The notes beneath the pieces were generated by a model. It saw only the letters and a program-made list of their open reading frames with translations. It ran no database searches and was not told the origin of the DNA. A stretch of DNA of 64,000 nt from Erythrobacter litoralis (lineage in GTDB: Bacteria > Pseudomonadota > Alphaproteobacteria > Sphingomonadales > Sphingomonadaceae), in NCBI RefSeq assembly GCF_001719165.1, contig NZ_CP017057.1, positions 372,001 to 436,000 of the forward strand, in the 5' to 3' direction. Positions 31,772 through 40,841 of this stretch are shown one piece after another (position 1 is the stretch's first letter; each line of letters starts with the position of its first letter). The position numbers were made by a program, and so were the translations under genes.

Positions 31772-32878
31772 TCAGAGTTCCGTTCTCGATCTGTATTCGG
31801 GCAACATCTGCATTTTGTTGATCCTTGGCTCGGATAGCGCTCGCGGAACCACTTTGAGGGCGGTCCTCACCAGAAGCTGGATAGCGCGAGGGCCATGCAC
31901 GCCAAGCCCGGCCTGGGCGGCCTCCCGCACCAGCATACGCACCCGATCGAGCCTCGCTTTCTCATAGGCTTGGCCGATTTCGGCAGCGGAGTTTCGTGAG
32001 GCGGCATGCATCAGCGCCACCGCATCCTCCAAGGCTTGGCATGCACCCTGACCGAGATTTGGCTCCATAGCATGCGCGGCGTCCCCCACCTTGAGAATGC
32101 CGTTTTGAAGTAACGAGCGCGGAGGCTTCCTCGCATGGACTGCGAACGGGATGAGGGCATCTGCTGGCGTTGCCGCGATGGCCTTGCAGACCTGCTCCGG
32201 CCAACCTCTGGCTGCCCAGGCACATTCATCGATGTTCGGCATCCGGGAATGAGCCGGCTGGCTTCGCATATAGAACCAGTAGCGTTGGCCTTTTGGGAGT
32301 TCGAACACTCCGAAGCGTTCGCCCCAACCCCAGAATTCCGCTGCCTGCCCCTCGAAACCGGACCCCTCAATGGGCCCGGAAAGGGCAAGAACGCCTCCGT
32401 AGCCGGCATAACGAGGTTCCTCGCAAGCGCCGCTGATCGCGCCAATGCCGCCCGCGTCGACCACGAGGTCACCGGTCATGGTCTCTCCATCTGCAATCTC
32501 TACGCATCCGGATCGGGCGCGAAGGACCTCGCAGCCGAGCCTTAATGCACCCGGCGGCAGGGAATCCTGCAAAGCGTGTTGCAAATGACTTCGCGCGCTC
32601 AAGAGTGCTGGCTCAGGAATGAGCCTATCCAAGATCCGCCCGCCGTCACGCGTGCCTAGCAGCATGGAACTGATCGGAGAGGCCCCCGCTTCGACAGCTG
32701 GAAAGACCCCGAGGCTCTTCAACGCCGCGCAGGCGTTCGGCCACAAGCTGAGCGCGGCTCCAATCGGCTCGAGCCGCGGCGCACGTTCAAGCACTACCAC
32801 GTCCCAGCGAGCCTTCGACAAGGCAATACCCGCCGATAATCCCGCGACGCCGCCCCCTACGATGATGGCATTTCGCAT
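31772..32878 (-). CDS. FAD-dependent aromatic-type monooxygenase
   Basis: This 368-residue flavoprotein of the PHBH/salicylate hydroxylase type binds FAD through IIVGGGVAGLSAGIALSK at residues 5-22, with VVLERAPRLEPIGAALSLWP following. The DG-like block DLVVDAGGIGA and the second FAD motif GDAAHAMEPNLGQGACQALE near residue 275 are intact. Relatives hydroxylate aromatic or isoprenoid-type small molecules with NAD(P)H and oxygen. The substrate cannot be named. It is the last gene of the minus-strand accessory block, 181 bases after the M13 peptidase, and could be on the same transcript or have its own promoter. Confidence 0.88.
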   Translation of the reverse strand: MRNAIIVGGGVAGLSAGIALSKARWDVVVLERAPRLEPIGAALSLWPNACAALKSLGVFPAVEAGASPISSMLLGTRDGGRILDRLIPEPALLSARSHLQHALQDSLPPGALRLGCEVLRARSGCVEIADGETMTGDLVVDAGGIGAISGACEEPRYAGYGGVLALSGPIEGSGFEGQAAEFWGWGERFGVFELPKGQRYWFYMRSQPAHSRMPNIDECAWAARGWPEQVCKAIAATPADALIPFAVHARKPPRSLLQNGILKVGDAAHAMEPNLGQGACQALEDAVALMHAASRNSAAEIGQAYEKARLDRVRMLVREAAQAGLGVHGPRAIQLLVRTALKVVPRALSEPRINKMQMLPEYRSRTEL

Positions 32879-33059
32879 TCAATTCCTCATTCTTCTCTAG
32901 GCCCTTAGCGGACCGCGCCTCTCGCCGAGATGTCAGAGTTACCGCAGAAGAATCCAAACTGACACGCAGGCAGCGTCGATTGTTGGGCGAGCCGGGTTGG
33001 CGAGTGAGCTTTCTACGATCGGAGAAGCTGGTCTGCGGCTCGCGGGATCGGTTCTTGGG

Positions 33060-35045
33060 TCACAGAGGCGAAGCGCGATTATCCTCGGCGAGATACATTT
33101 CATCCTCTTTTCCAACGCCAAACACATCGTAGAATGGTTCGAATGCGGCTACTGGCCCGTTGCATCTCTGCTTTGCAGGCGCATGGCTTTCGGTGGCCAC
33201 GATGCGCTCCAAAAGCTGGGTCCTGAAGATCGCTCTCTTCATGCGACAATTCGCGGCCAGATAGGTGCTGGTCGCTGCATGCTTCCGATCCTCGCTCCGA
33301 TCGCCAAGGGATGCCAGCATCGCCTGATGTGCAACGATCAAGCCGGCAAGATCGGCATAGGCTTCACTGACAGTGAGCCGACCATCGAGGCGAAGCCCGG
33401 GAAGAGCTTCGAACGCCGAATATTGCTCGACAAGTTTGGCGATCTCGTCATCGAAGCGCTGGCGGTCCTCGGTCGTCCACCAGTCCCTCAGCACCCCATC
33501 GGCGTCATACTGGGAACCCTGGTCGTCGAAAGCATGCGCCATTTCGTGCGCAATGATCGATCCGATTCCGGCGAAATTCTCGACATCGGCAGCATTGGCA
33601 TCGAACCACGGTGCTCGCAGCATGCCTGCGGGTATCGCGAGGGTATTCGTGCTGCGAACGTAGTAGGCGCTCGTGTCGTAGGCGGGCGCATACCATTTCG
33701 AGCGATCCCTTGGCTTGCCGGCTTCGGCAACTTCCCGGCCGAATGATGCCCTTCGAAGCGCCATCAGGTTCGTGACGACATCCGAAGGCAACAACTTGGT
33801 CGGGCTGGATGGATCGCATTCGTCAGGATGGCCGACTTGGATGGTCAGCCGTTCGAGTTTCCTTAGGGCCTCGGCCTTAGTCTGTTCGGAAAACATGTCG
33901 CTTCGCGCGATGCGCCGGCCATAGGCTGACCTGATATCCTCCGCGAGCGAGCGCACCTTCTCTCTGATCGCTGGGTCGAAATGCCGATCAAGCCAGATCT
34001 TCTCGATCTCTGCGCCGAAGGCAGCCTCGATGGATAGGGCCGCCTCTTCCTCCGAAGGCCGAGGCTCCGCATTTCCGAGTAAGACGCCGCCAAAGAACCC
34101 GAAATGCGCTGCTCGCGTCCCGTCCGAAAGGACGGGGGCGTAGCGGCGGATCACCTGCCATCCAAGATAGTTTCTCCAGGTCTTCGTCGAACGGCTTTCG
34201 ATCAATTCGGCTAGCGCTGCGAAATACCCCGTGTCAGCCACGAGCCACTCGTCCGGTTCGAGGTTGCATCCAGCGAAAAACTCACTCCAGTCGAAGGACT
34301 GGATTGGTCCGGAATGATTGCGCTCGAGGCTCCAGGTCGATGCGGCATCGTGTCGGTCCGCTTCGGACAGCCGCGCCTTCGCGAGTGCGGCTTCGAGGTC
34401 GAAGACGTCCATCAATTCGGATTGGGTAGCAGCTATGCCCCGTTCGCCCATCAGGTCCGACATCATCGCGAGGTAGGCGCCTCGCACCGTGTCATGGCGC
34501 GGCTCAACATAGTAGGGGGCGTCGGGCAGCCCTGAACCCGCCGGCTCGACAAAGAGCGCCTGCCGAGCAGCGTCTGACGGTATCGATCGCGAGCCGAGCC
34601 AGATTGGCGTTACCCCCGGCTGCATCGCGTTCGGGTCGAAATCCGAGTGGTCAGCATGGAGCCGGCAGAATTCTCCCACGAGGCGCTCCTTGTCCTCGAT
34701 TTCCGCGATGTCCCGCAGCACCGCTTCGAGAGACCTTATCCCGGCGGAGCGATCCTCTGCCATCAGGCTCTGACGAAATGCCGCAATCTGCGCGCCGACC
34801 GGCCCGAAATCGGACGGGCGTTCGGTGAGGTCCTCGATGATTGCCGCGACCTCGGCCTGGATGGCGAGCGTATTCTCGACGAAGGGACCGGTCCACGGAA
34901 CTTCAGACGGAATACGCGCAGTCGCGAGCCAAGCCGCGTTGACGTGGCCGTAGAAATCGTCCTGTGGGCGTGGCGGAACTTCGGCGGCATTCGCAACGAG
35001 CAACCCCAGGAAGGCCGTGACGGCACCAAGCTTCAGGATCTTCAT
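33060..35045 (-). CDS. M13 family zinc metallopeptidase (neprilysin/PepO-like)
   Basis: This 661-residue secreted M13 peptidase has a signal peptide at about residues 1-20 (LGAVTAFLGLLVANA). DDFYGHVNAAWL, near residue 30, is the usual M13 start. The zinc site GSIIAHEMAHAFDDQG is near residue 507, with HExxH, and the third ligand is in SEAYADLAGLIVAHQA. Bacterial M13 enzymes cleave short peptides in the periplasm. The start is ATG 35045, whose ATGA overlaps the stop of the upstream ABC permease gene by 4 bases. Transcriptional and translational coupling to an exporter suggests that the peptidase acts on the transported compound or protects from it (inference). Confidence 0.92.
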   Translation of the reverse strand: MKILKLGAVTAFLGLLVANAAEVPPRPQDDFYGHVNAAWLATARIPSEVPWTGPFVENTLAIQAEVAAIIEDLTERPSDFGPVGAQIAAFRQSLMAEDRSAGIRSLEAVLRDIAEIEDKERLVGEFCRLHADHSDFDPNAMQPGVTPIWLGSRSIPSDAARQALFVEPAGSGLPDAPYYVEPRHDTVRGAYLAMMSDLMGERGIAATQSELMDVFDLEAALAKARLSEADRHDAASTWSLERNHSGPIQSFDWSEFFAGCNLEPDEWLVADTGYFAALAELIESRSTKTWRNYLGWQVIRRYAPVLSDGTRAAHFGFFGGVLLGNAEPRPSEEEAALSIEAAFGAEIEKIWLDRHFDPAIREKVRSLAEDIRSAYGRRIARSDMFSEQTKAEALRKLERLTIQVGHPDECDPSSPTKLLPSDVVTNLMALRRASFGREVAEAGKPRDRSKWYAPAYDTSAYYVRSTNTLAIPAGMLRAPWFDANAADVENFAGIGSIIAHEMAHAFDDQGSQYDADGVLRDWWTTEDRQRFDDEIAKLVEQYSAFEALPGLRLDGRLTVSEAYADLAGLIVAHQAMLASLGDRSEDRKHAATSTYLAANCRMKRAIFRTQLLERIVATESHAPAKQRCNGPVAAFEPFYDVFGVGKEDEMYLAEDNRASPL

Positions 35046-35797
35046 TCTGTTTCTCCTTCGCCCCGCTGGAAATGCAGCCCGGATGTCCGAGCTAGCGCGA
35101 CTATCGACAACGCCGCCCAAGCGAGATTGACCGCGAGCGCGGCGACGATTGTGCCAATTCCTGAGCCCGATGTGGCCGCCAGCAGCACCCCGCTATGAAA
35201 GGTCGGGAAAGGCGCCGCGATCACGCGCCAGAATCCATCTGCAAGAGCTACAAGCGCGACCAGGGCGAGAGGGCTGAGCAGCTTCGAATAGGCAATGCCC
35301 TCAAGCCGGTTCGCGGCGAAGATCGGCAGGAGACACCCGACAGCGATAGCCTGAAGACTGCCGCATAAGGAGACTAGCAAGGCCATTTCGGGTGGGCTTC
35401 CAATCGCGGCCGCGGTCGGGAACGTCAGAAGGAAGGCGATCAGGCTCCCCGCAGCGAGCCGCATGACAGCAAAGCCTGCGATTCCGGACACGCTCGTGGC
35501 AAAAACTTGCTCCAGTCCCTCGTCGCGTTCTTCAAGGAAACGCATCGCGAAGATCCAGCCAACGAGGAGCGCTGGCAGCGCGACGAGAAAGCCTCCGACA
35601 AGCCGCGATGCATCCTCGATCCCTGCATGAAGCATGACGGTCTGGTCGACCTCTGCGCCGAAGAAATGGATCACCGCCAGCGGCAGCGTAGCCATGACGA
35701 GCACTGCAGCAAGCGCGGGGTCGCGCACAATGCAGAGCAGTTCGCTCCGCACTAGGAAATAGCCAATACGAATGCGATTTAGCGGAGCGCTCCTCAT
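35042..35797 (-). CDS. ABC exporter permease subunit B
   Basis: This 251-residue membrane protein has about six hydrophobic segments (for example residues 28-47, 67-90, 105-135, 142-165, 180-200 and 220-240). A cytoplasmic N-terminal stretch reads LVRSELLCIVRDPALAAVLV, and FLEERDEGLEQVFATSVSG forms the amphipathic coupling-type helix seen in ABC-2 permeases. I chose ATG 35797, since it gives the 4-base ATGA overlap with the preceding permease. It is the second of two similar-sized, non-identical permeases, an arrangement also seen in some antibiotic exporters. The substrate is unknown. Confidence 0.82.
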   Translation of the reverse strand: MRSAPLNRIRIGYFLVRSELLCIVRDPALAAVLVMATLPLAVIHFFGAEVDQTVMLHAGIEDASRLVGGFLVALPALLVGWIFAMRFLEERDEGLEQVFATSVSGIAGFAVMRLAAGSLIAFLLTFPTAAAIGSPPEMALLVSLCGSLQAIAVGCLLPIFAANRLEGIAYSKLLSPLALVALVALADGFWRVIAAPFPTFHSGVLLAATSGSGIGTIVAALAVNLAWAALSIVALARTSGLHFQRGEGETE

Positions 35798-36483
35798 GCC
35801 GGAGACAGCCTGCGCCCACCTAGATTGGCCGAAGCCCATAGCGCGAGCACTGCGTAAAGGAGCGAGAGCAAAGTCGCGCCAAGCACTGCCGGCTCTTGAG
35901 CCGAGCCAGCTCCCAAAGCCGACCTCAAGGCCTCAAACTGCGTTTGGAAAGGCCATAGAGCTCCTATCGGCCCGAAGCCAAGCGCCAACGCCATGTTGAG
36001 ATAGATCGAAAGCACGCAAATTCCCGCCACGGCAAAGAAGGCCGTTATCCGCCGAATCCGGAGCGCGATCGCCATTCCGAGCGCGGAATAGGTGATCGAG
36101 ATTGCGTAGCTCGTCAGAAGGAACGCGGGCCAATGCTCAACTCGCGCGAAGAACACTGCCAGCGCCGCTGATAGAAGGACGGCGATGCCCCCGATAACGA
36201 GGGCTCGCGATGCAAAACGCTGCAGCCTGCCCACACCGGCCAGAAACACCTGGAAGTCAGCGCCTTGTTCGCGCTCAAGCATGACGAGTAGCCCGGCAAA
36301 CGCGAGGCCCAGCATGGAAGGATCGGAGAAGATCAGGAAGGTCGTCACGTCATTGGCAACCCGTCCGACGCCGAATCCGAGGATCACGGCATAGCCGGCA
36401 AGGACGAAGAGAGCGGCCAGCACGATCCGGTAGCGCAGAACAACCCGACATTCATTTGCGAGCAGCGCCAGGCCCATTTTCAT
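35794..36483 (-). CDS. ABC exporter permease subunit A
   Basis: This 229-residue polytopic membrane protein has about six hydrophobic helices. The segment MLEREQGADFQVFLAGVG near residue 67 is the cytoplasmic loop expected to contact the ATPase. It follows the ATPase gene with a 4-base ATGA overlap and precedes permease B with the same overlap. The N terminus MKMGLALLANECRVVLRYR resembles ABC-2 type permeases. No substrate-binding protein is encoded nearby, so export is more likely than import. Confidence 0.82.
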   Translation of the reverse strand: MKMGLALLANECRVVLRYRIVLAALFVLAGYAVILGFGVGRVANDVTTFLIFSDPSMLGLAFAGLLVMLEREQGADFQVFLAGVGRLQRFASRALVIGGIAVLLSAALAVFFARVEHWPAFLLTSYAISITYSALGMAIALRIRRITAFFAVAGICVLSIYLNMALALGFGPIGALWPFQTQFEALRSALGAGSAQEPAVLGATLLSLLYAVLALWASANLGGRRLSPA

Positions 36484-37340
36484 TCGCTGATCTCGGTCGC
36501 CACTTTGATGAATACGTCATCAAGACTGGGTTCAACGCTTCGCAGCGACACGATCCGGTCCGCTGCAAGCAATTCGCGAAACCTACTGTTCTCGCCGAGC
36601 GCGGCGAGCGGAAAAGTCTCGGTTTTGTCGCTTTCGCCCGCCCGATGCGCGACCTCGACCCGAGGCTCGGCCATGCTCCGCTTCAGGTTCGAAGGCGCCC
36701 CCGATTTGACGATGCGACCCGCGATCAGGAACCCCACGCGGTCGCAAATGCGCTCGGCTACCGCCATGTCATGTGTGGCCATGAGGATGGTTTTGCCACG
36801 CGCTTTCAAATTAAGGATCAGGGAGCTGATGAGCCGCACTCTTGCGGGATCCTGTCCTGAGGTTGGCTCATCGAGAAAGTAGAGTTCGGGATCATGCAGG
36901 AGCGCCCGCGCCAGGTTCAGACGGATTTTCATACCTTTCGACAGGTCCTGAACGCGCTTCGAAGCGTGTTCGAGCAAGTCGACTTGAGCCAGCACCTCAT
37001 CGAGGGGCGGCTCCGTTCCCCCTTGCAGCGATGCAAAGAGTTCGAGGTTCTCTCGGGCAGTCAGCTGCTGGTAGGCGGCGGGGAGCTCGAAAGAGACCCC
37101 GACCCTTCGATAGAACTCCCTCGCCAAGTTGCGCGCTTCGCAGCCCAGAACGCGAACCGTCCCCGAGTAGTTTTTCTCGAAGCCGAGAAGGATGGATTGC
37201 AGCGTCGATTTACCCGACCCGGACGGCCCGAGTATTCCGAAGACCTCGCCTTCCCTAACCGTCAGATCGAGACCTTTCAGAACTTCCTGCGATCGTCTGT
37301 AGCCAAAGCGTAGGGTCGATATCAGGATGGTATCAGTCAT
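36480..37340 (-). CDS. ABC exporter ATP-binding protein
   Basis: This 286-residue ATPase has Walker A GPSGSGKST near residue 38, the signature VQDLSKGMKIRLNLARALLH near 130 (LSKGM), Walker B ELYFLDEPTSG near 155 and the switch histidine in LMATHDMAVAERICD. The C-terminal extension (residues 215-286) resembles that of drug- or lantibiotic-type ABC-2 exporters. It is the first gene of the four-gene ABC/M13 operon. ATG 37340 is weakly preceded by GTGAGCCCGAC. The upstream 489-base gap should contain the promoter. Confidence 0.92.
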   Translation of the reverse strand: MTDTILISTLRFGYRRSQEVLKGLDLTVREGEVFGILGPSGSGKSTLQSILLGFEKNYSGTVRVLGCEARNLAREFYRRVGVSFELPAAYQQLTARENLELFASLQGGTEPPLDEVLAQVDLLEHASKRVQDLSKGMKIRLNLARALLHDPELYFLDEPTSGQDPARVRLISSLILNLKARGKTILMATHDMAVAERICDRVGFLIAGRIVKSGAPSNLKRSMAEPRVEVAHRAGESDKTETFPLAALGENSRFRELLAADRIVSLRSVEPSLDDVFIKVATEISE

Positions 37341-37829
37341 GTCGGGCTCACGACCCCGCCGAGGGTTGTGTGTCGTCCAGCCGATGGCACATATGATGGT
37401 CTCTTTGCTGCAAGATGACCTGTCGACCCCAAAGCACCGGCGACGGGCAAATGCCCTTGGCAGGGATCATGATGTCGCTCTCGTGTCCCGCGTTCTGTCA
37501 GCATTTCCTCTGAACACCTTGGTGGCTGTCGCACGAATTTGATCGTCCGAACAAGCGCGTGCCTGTCGAAAGGCGACGCTCCTGAGCGTATTGGCGGGCA
37601 ATGAGGTCAGTTTGGCGCGAAGTGACGTTCCGGCACATTGCGACACGGCAAGCGTCACTTGCGAAGATTCCGAGGTATCGTGCTGCTCGAACATCGGGGC
37701 GAGCATCAAGAAAGAAGCCTGTCGATGAGCACCCACTGCACCAAAAATGGACTGGGCGACTTCACCAAGCATGAGTTGGACGCGAAAGACCGATCGAACG
37801 CTCGAATGATCACCAGGCATTCGATGGTG
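37341..37829. other. Gap upstream of the ABC/M13 operon
   Basis: No intact gene is convincing in these 489 bases. Minus-strand frames of 117 and 65 residues exist. A stretch around 37500-37560 (SDDQIRATATKVFRG) resembles the start of a TetR-type regulator, but it soon meets a stop and the continuation changes frame, so at most a decayed regulator gene is present. The operon promoter presumably lies here. Confidence 0.4.
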
Positions 37830-38963
37830 CTATGATCGGCCCTCAGCCCATGCATATTCGACCTGGATCGCGACATAGCGCGCTACATCTTCGCCGTAAG
37901 CCGTCGAAATAGCAGCCAGCGTCTCGTCGAGCGCTCGCGCAGCCGGGCCACGCTCGACCTCGACCATCCTCGAAACTTTGGTCGCCGGATCACTCAGGTC
38001 AGCAAGCGCCAAGCCGCTATCCAGTTCGACCCTCGGCTCGTGTCCTATCGCGATCGTCCGCGAACGATCGGTTCTCGCCCAGGCATCCGCAGTTAGCGCC
38101 AGCGCGATTGCGGAGCTCCTGCTCTCGACAGGTATCCCGATAGATTGCCGGTTCCAGAACGCCACGCGGCCGGAAATCGCCGCCCAGACCGCTTCTCGCG
38201 TGACCGAGAAAGCTTCCGAGTTATGCGCCGCGGTCCAAGACGATACGCCAAGGCGCGAGGCCAATGCTTCGGCCTGCTGGAATCCTCCGATAGCTTCGAC
38301 CAGCGCGAGCGATACCGGTATCGAGGCTGTCACTCCGGTTGTCGTAACGATCCCGTCGTCCACGACATAACGGCGATCCGTCACGGGAATGAGCCCGGGT
38401 TCTTCCTTCAACAGGTCCTCGACTTCATACCAATGCGTCGTGCCCCTGCGACCGCGAAGCAATCCTGCGGCTGCGACAGTCCGGGCTCCTGCGCAGATAC
38501 CGATGACTGTTGCGTTCTTTCCAGCTTGCTGCGCGATCCATGGAACGAGCTTAGGGCTGTCGATCCGGTGGCTGGCCGGGACGATGACGTAGTCTGCTCC
38601 TTCCCGGTAGCGATCATCGAAGTCTTCGAAGGTCATCTGCGGCACGATCGTCAGGGCCGGGAAGAGCTCGACCGGATAGCTCGACGCCGCAACCACGTGC
38701 ACGTCCGCAAGTCCCGAGAGCGACAGGACCGCATGGGGGACGATTGTGTCGGTTGTCTCGGAACCCTCTTTGTCGACGACCACCGCGATAACGGGTCGCT
38801 TTCTCTTCGGCGGCTTCAGAGCCTCGATAGTCTTCGAATGCTCGCCCGGATCGATTGGCGAGATCGAATACGCCGACGGGCTTGCTGGCGTTAGGGCGCA
38901 CCCACCGATTACGCCGACGGCGCTCATTGATGCGGCTCCGATAAGAAAAAGTCTGCGGTCCAT
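37830..38963 (-). CDS. DJ-1/PfpI-domain lipoprotein
   Basis: This 377-residue envelope protein has a lipoprotein signal (RRLFLIGAASMSAVG, lipobox IGGC at residue 22) followed by a DJ-1/PfpI domain. PVIAVVVDKEGSETTD is near residue 57, YVIVPASHR near 125, and the nucleophile elbow GICAGARTVAAAGLLRGRRG near 155 with the cysteine conserved. The domain resembles the sensor half of GlxA-type regulators, without the AraC domain. The C-terminal 150 residues have no assignment. It is on the same strand as, and 112 bases after, the DUF4336 gene, with a GlxA regulator two genes upstream. The exported location is unusual for this fold. Confidence 0.82.
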   Translation of the reverse strand: MDRRLFLIGAASMSAVGVIGGCALTPASPSAYSISPIDPGEHSKTIEALKPPKRKRPVIAVVVDKEGSETTDTIVPHAVLSLSGLADVHVVAASSYPVELFPALTIVPQMTFEDFDDRYREGADYVIVPASHRIDSPKLVPWIAQQAGKNATVIGICAGARTVAAAGLLRGRRGTTHWYEVEDLLKEEPGLIPVTDRRYVVDDGIVTTTGVTASIPVSLALVEAIGGFQQAEALASRLGVSSWTAAHNSEAFSVTREAVWAAISGRVAFWNRQSIGIPVESRSSAIALALTADAWARTDRSRTIAIGHEPRVELDSGLALADLSDPATKVSRMVEVERGPAARALDETLAAISTAYGEDVARYVAIQVEYAWAEGRS

Positions 38964-39075
38964 GGCATCCTCCTTTTCCGCACAAAATTGGCGGAGGCTG
39001 AGGATGGCCGCTACGCATGATCAGCCGCAATTTGCGCCAGATCGCGAATTGTGAGGGGCGGTTTCGATGCGAAGC

Positions 39076-39813
39076 TCAGTCTTCGATCGCCCAGCCCTTC
39101 TTACGTAAGTCCCGTGGCTCTGGTTGCTTGCCATGCGCGATGAGCACGCGTCGCGCCGAGAGGCCTTTTAGCATCCTCAGGCTGGCGCGGACTTGGTCGA
39201 GCATCCCGGACCGCCAGGCCGTGGCCAGCAGTTCGATGGAGACCACTGGACCGCGTCCTGCTCCTGATAGTGCCAAGAGACTCTTCGGCAGGAGGCCATG
39301 AACGCGGCCGAGCTCGAAATTCTGCAGCATGTCGGTGAGAATCAATGACCGGGATGTCTTGTGAAAAAGGGCGACCTCGCGCCATTCGGTCCCGTCCACG
39401 ATGTTCATACCGAGCCAGTCGGGGCCGCCTTCTGACCTCATCCTAGTAAGCGGGATAGAGCGCGATTGCAGATCCTCGAAAAGGGCTTCGAGCCCGGGCG
39501 CCAGCACGACCGCTGCCCGCGGGACATTCCCGGCCCAGTCTCGGATGTAGAGATGGTGAAAAGTGTTTGGAGCGATCAACCCCGAAATTGGGCCAAGTGC
39601 CTCTATCGAGCTGCGCAATTGGTCCGAATAGGCCACGGGCGAGTGGAGCCAAATGCCGCCCCTAGGATCGGCCAGGATCGTTGCCCGGGTCGGGCAGGGA
39701 ATCCTGAAAGGTCCGAACGGGTAGAGGACGGTCGGTCCTTCAACCGTCCAGATACCCTCATCGATCAGGACGGGCTCACCTTGCGGCACGTAGGGAAGGT
39801 AATCCCCCGCCAT
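39076..39813 (-). CDS. DUF4336 family protein
   Basis: This 245-residue soluble protein has the DUF4336 layout, which resembles a metallo-beta-lactamase fold: VPQGEPVLIDEGIWTVEG near residue 9, FRIPCPTRATILADPRGGI, ALGPISGLIAPNTFHHLYI with a histidine pair, and ALFHKTSRSLILTDMLQNF near 150. The family is uncharacterised. The gene starts 2 bases after the end of glxA-like, so the two are co-transcribed. It ends with an Arg/Lys-rich tail. No signal peptide is seen. Confidence 0.82.
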   Translation of the reverse strand: MAGDYLPYVPQGEPVLIDEGIWTVEGPTVLYPFGPFRIPCPTRATILADPRGGIWLHSPVAYSDQLRSSIEALGPISGLIAPNTFHHLYIRDWAGNVPRAAVVLAPGLEALFEDLQSRSIPLTRMRSEGGPDWLGMNIVDGTEWREVALFHKTSRSLILTDMLQNFELGRVHGLLPKSLLALSGAGRGPVVSIELLATAWRSGMLDQVRASLRMLKGLSARRVLIAHGKQPEPRDLRKKGWAIED

Positions 39814-39815
39814 AA

Positions 39816-40841
39816 TCAGACGCCCTCACGATCGTGGCGTGCGAAAGCTGCCCGCAGCGCCCCGGGCGGACGCTGGTAGGCCCGCTGGAAGGCTCTTTCG
39901 AGCGTGTCGACCGAGCCAAAGCCGGACCGTTCGGCCACACGCTTGAGCGGCCAGTCGGTTTCCTCGAGCCATCGCCTCGCGGCCTCGACGCGAACCGCGC
40001 GCACGAATTCGGACGGCGTTCGGCCGACCTCCTTGCGGAACCGGCGCTGGAACGTGCGCTCGCTGTTGCCCACCTGCTCTGCGAGCGCGCCTACGCTGAG
40101 ATCCGCTGACGGGTTCTCGACAATCCACGATACGAGATCGCCATATGCCCCGCCCGCCTTTTCCTGCGCCGCAAGCACTTCGCTGAATTGCGACTGCCCA
40201 CCCGGCCGCCGGAGAAAAAGAACCATCGTTCGGGCGACCTTCGCGGCAACCCGGTGACCCAGATCCTCCTCGATCAGCCCGAGACTGAGATCAAGAGAAG
40301 CGCTCATCCCGGCTGAGGTGAAGATCTTTCCGTCCCGCACGAAAACCGCGTCCGGACACACGGTGACTCCCTCGAACATCGCGCCGAGACGGTCGCATGA
40401 CGCCCAATGGGTTACTGCGCGCCTGTTTTCGAGCAACCCCGCCGCGCCAAGAAGAAATGCCCCGGTGCAGACCGAGCCTGCGCGCCTCGCTCCGGAAGCG
40501 AGCCGCCTGACCTCGTCGAGGAACTGCTGGTCCCTGCCCGCCCGGATCAATGCGGCTTCGTCGCCCCCTGCAATCATCAGGGTGTCGATAGGCCCTTCGA
40601 TCCCGCCAAGCGGAGAAAGAGACGCCAGGCGCAGCCCGCTCTCGGTCTCGCATTCTCCGCCTCCGAGACTTGCGTGACAGATGTCGTAACTCCCCGGAGC
40701 GAACCGGTTCGCCATATCGAACGCCGAAGACGGGCCTGCAATGTCAAGCGGGTTCGCGCCTTCAAAAGCGACAATGACAACCTTGCGCAGGGTGGGAGGC
40801 GCGCACGCCGCCTCATTGCTTGTCGAAGGCGACGCTGTCAT
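39816..40841 (-). CDS. GlxA-type AraC family transcriptional regulator
   Basis: This 341-residue regulator has an N-terminal DJ-1/PfpI-like domain (VVIVAFEGANPLDIAGPSSA near residue 21; AGSVCTGAFLLGAAGLLENR near 140, cysteine retained) and a C-terminal AraC helix-turn-helix pair (VGNSERTFQRRFRKEVGRTP near 260; RVAERSGFGSVDTLERAFQR near 305). Such proteins activate adjacent metabolic genes after sensing a small molecule. Its start overlaps the S41 peptidase stop by 4 bases (ATGA). It is therefore probably the regulator of the surrounding minus-strand block. Confidence 0.92.
   Translation of the reverse strand: MTASPSTSNEAACAPPTLRKVVIVAFEGANPLDIAGPSSAFDMANRFAPGSYDICHASLGGGECETESGLRLASLSPLGGIEGPIDTLMIAGGDEAALIRAGRDQQFLDEVRRLASGARRAGSVCTGAFLLGAAGLLENRRAVTHWASCDRLGAMFEGVTVCPDAVFVRDGKIFTSAGMSASLDLSLGLIEEDLGHRVAAKVARTMVLFLRRPGGQSQFSEVLAAQEKAGGAYGDLVSWIVENPSADLSVGALAEQVGNSERTFQRRFRKEVGRTPSEFVRAVRVEAARRWLEETDWPLKRVAERSGFGSVDTLERAFQRAYQRPPGALRAAFARHDREGV

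Noticed and set aside
37467..37820. 117-residue minus-strand frame considered as a peptide precursor for the ABC/M13 operon
   Set aside because: It has no leader/core layout, no cysteine or threonine clusters as in ribosomal peptides, and no modification enzyme gene nearby.
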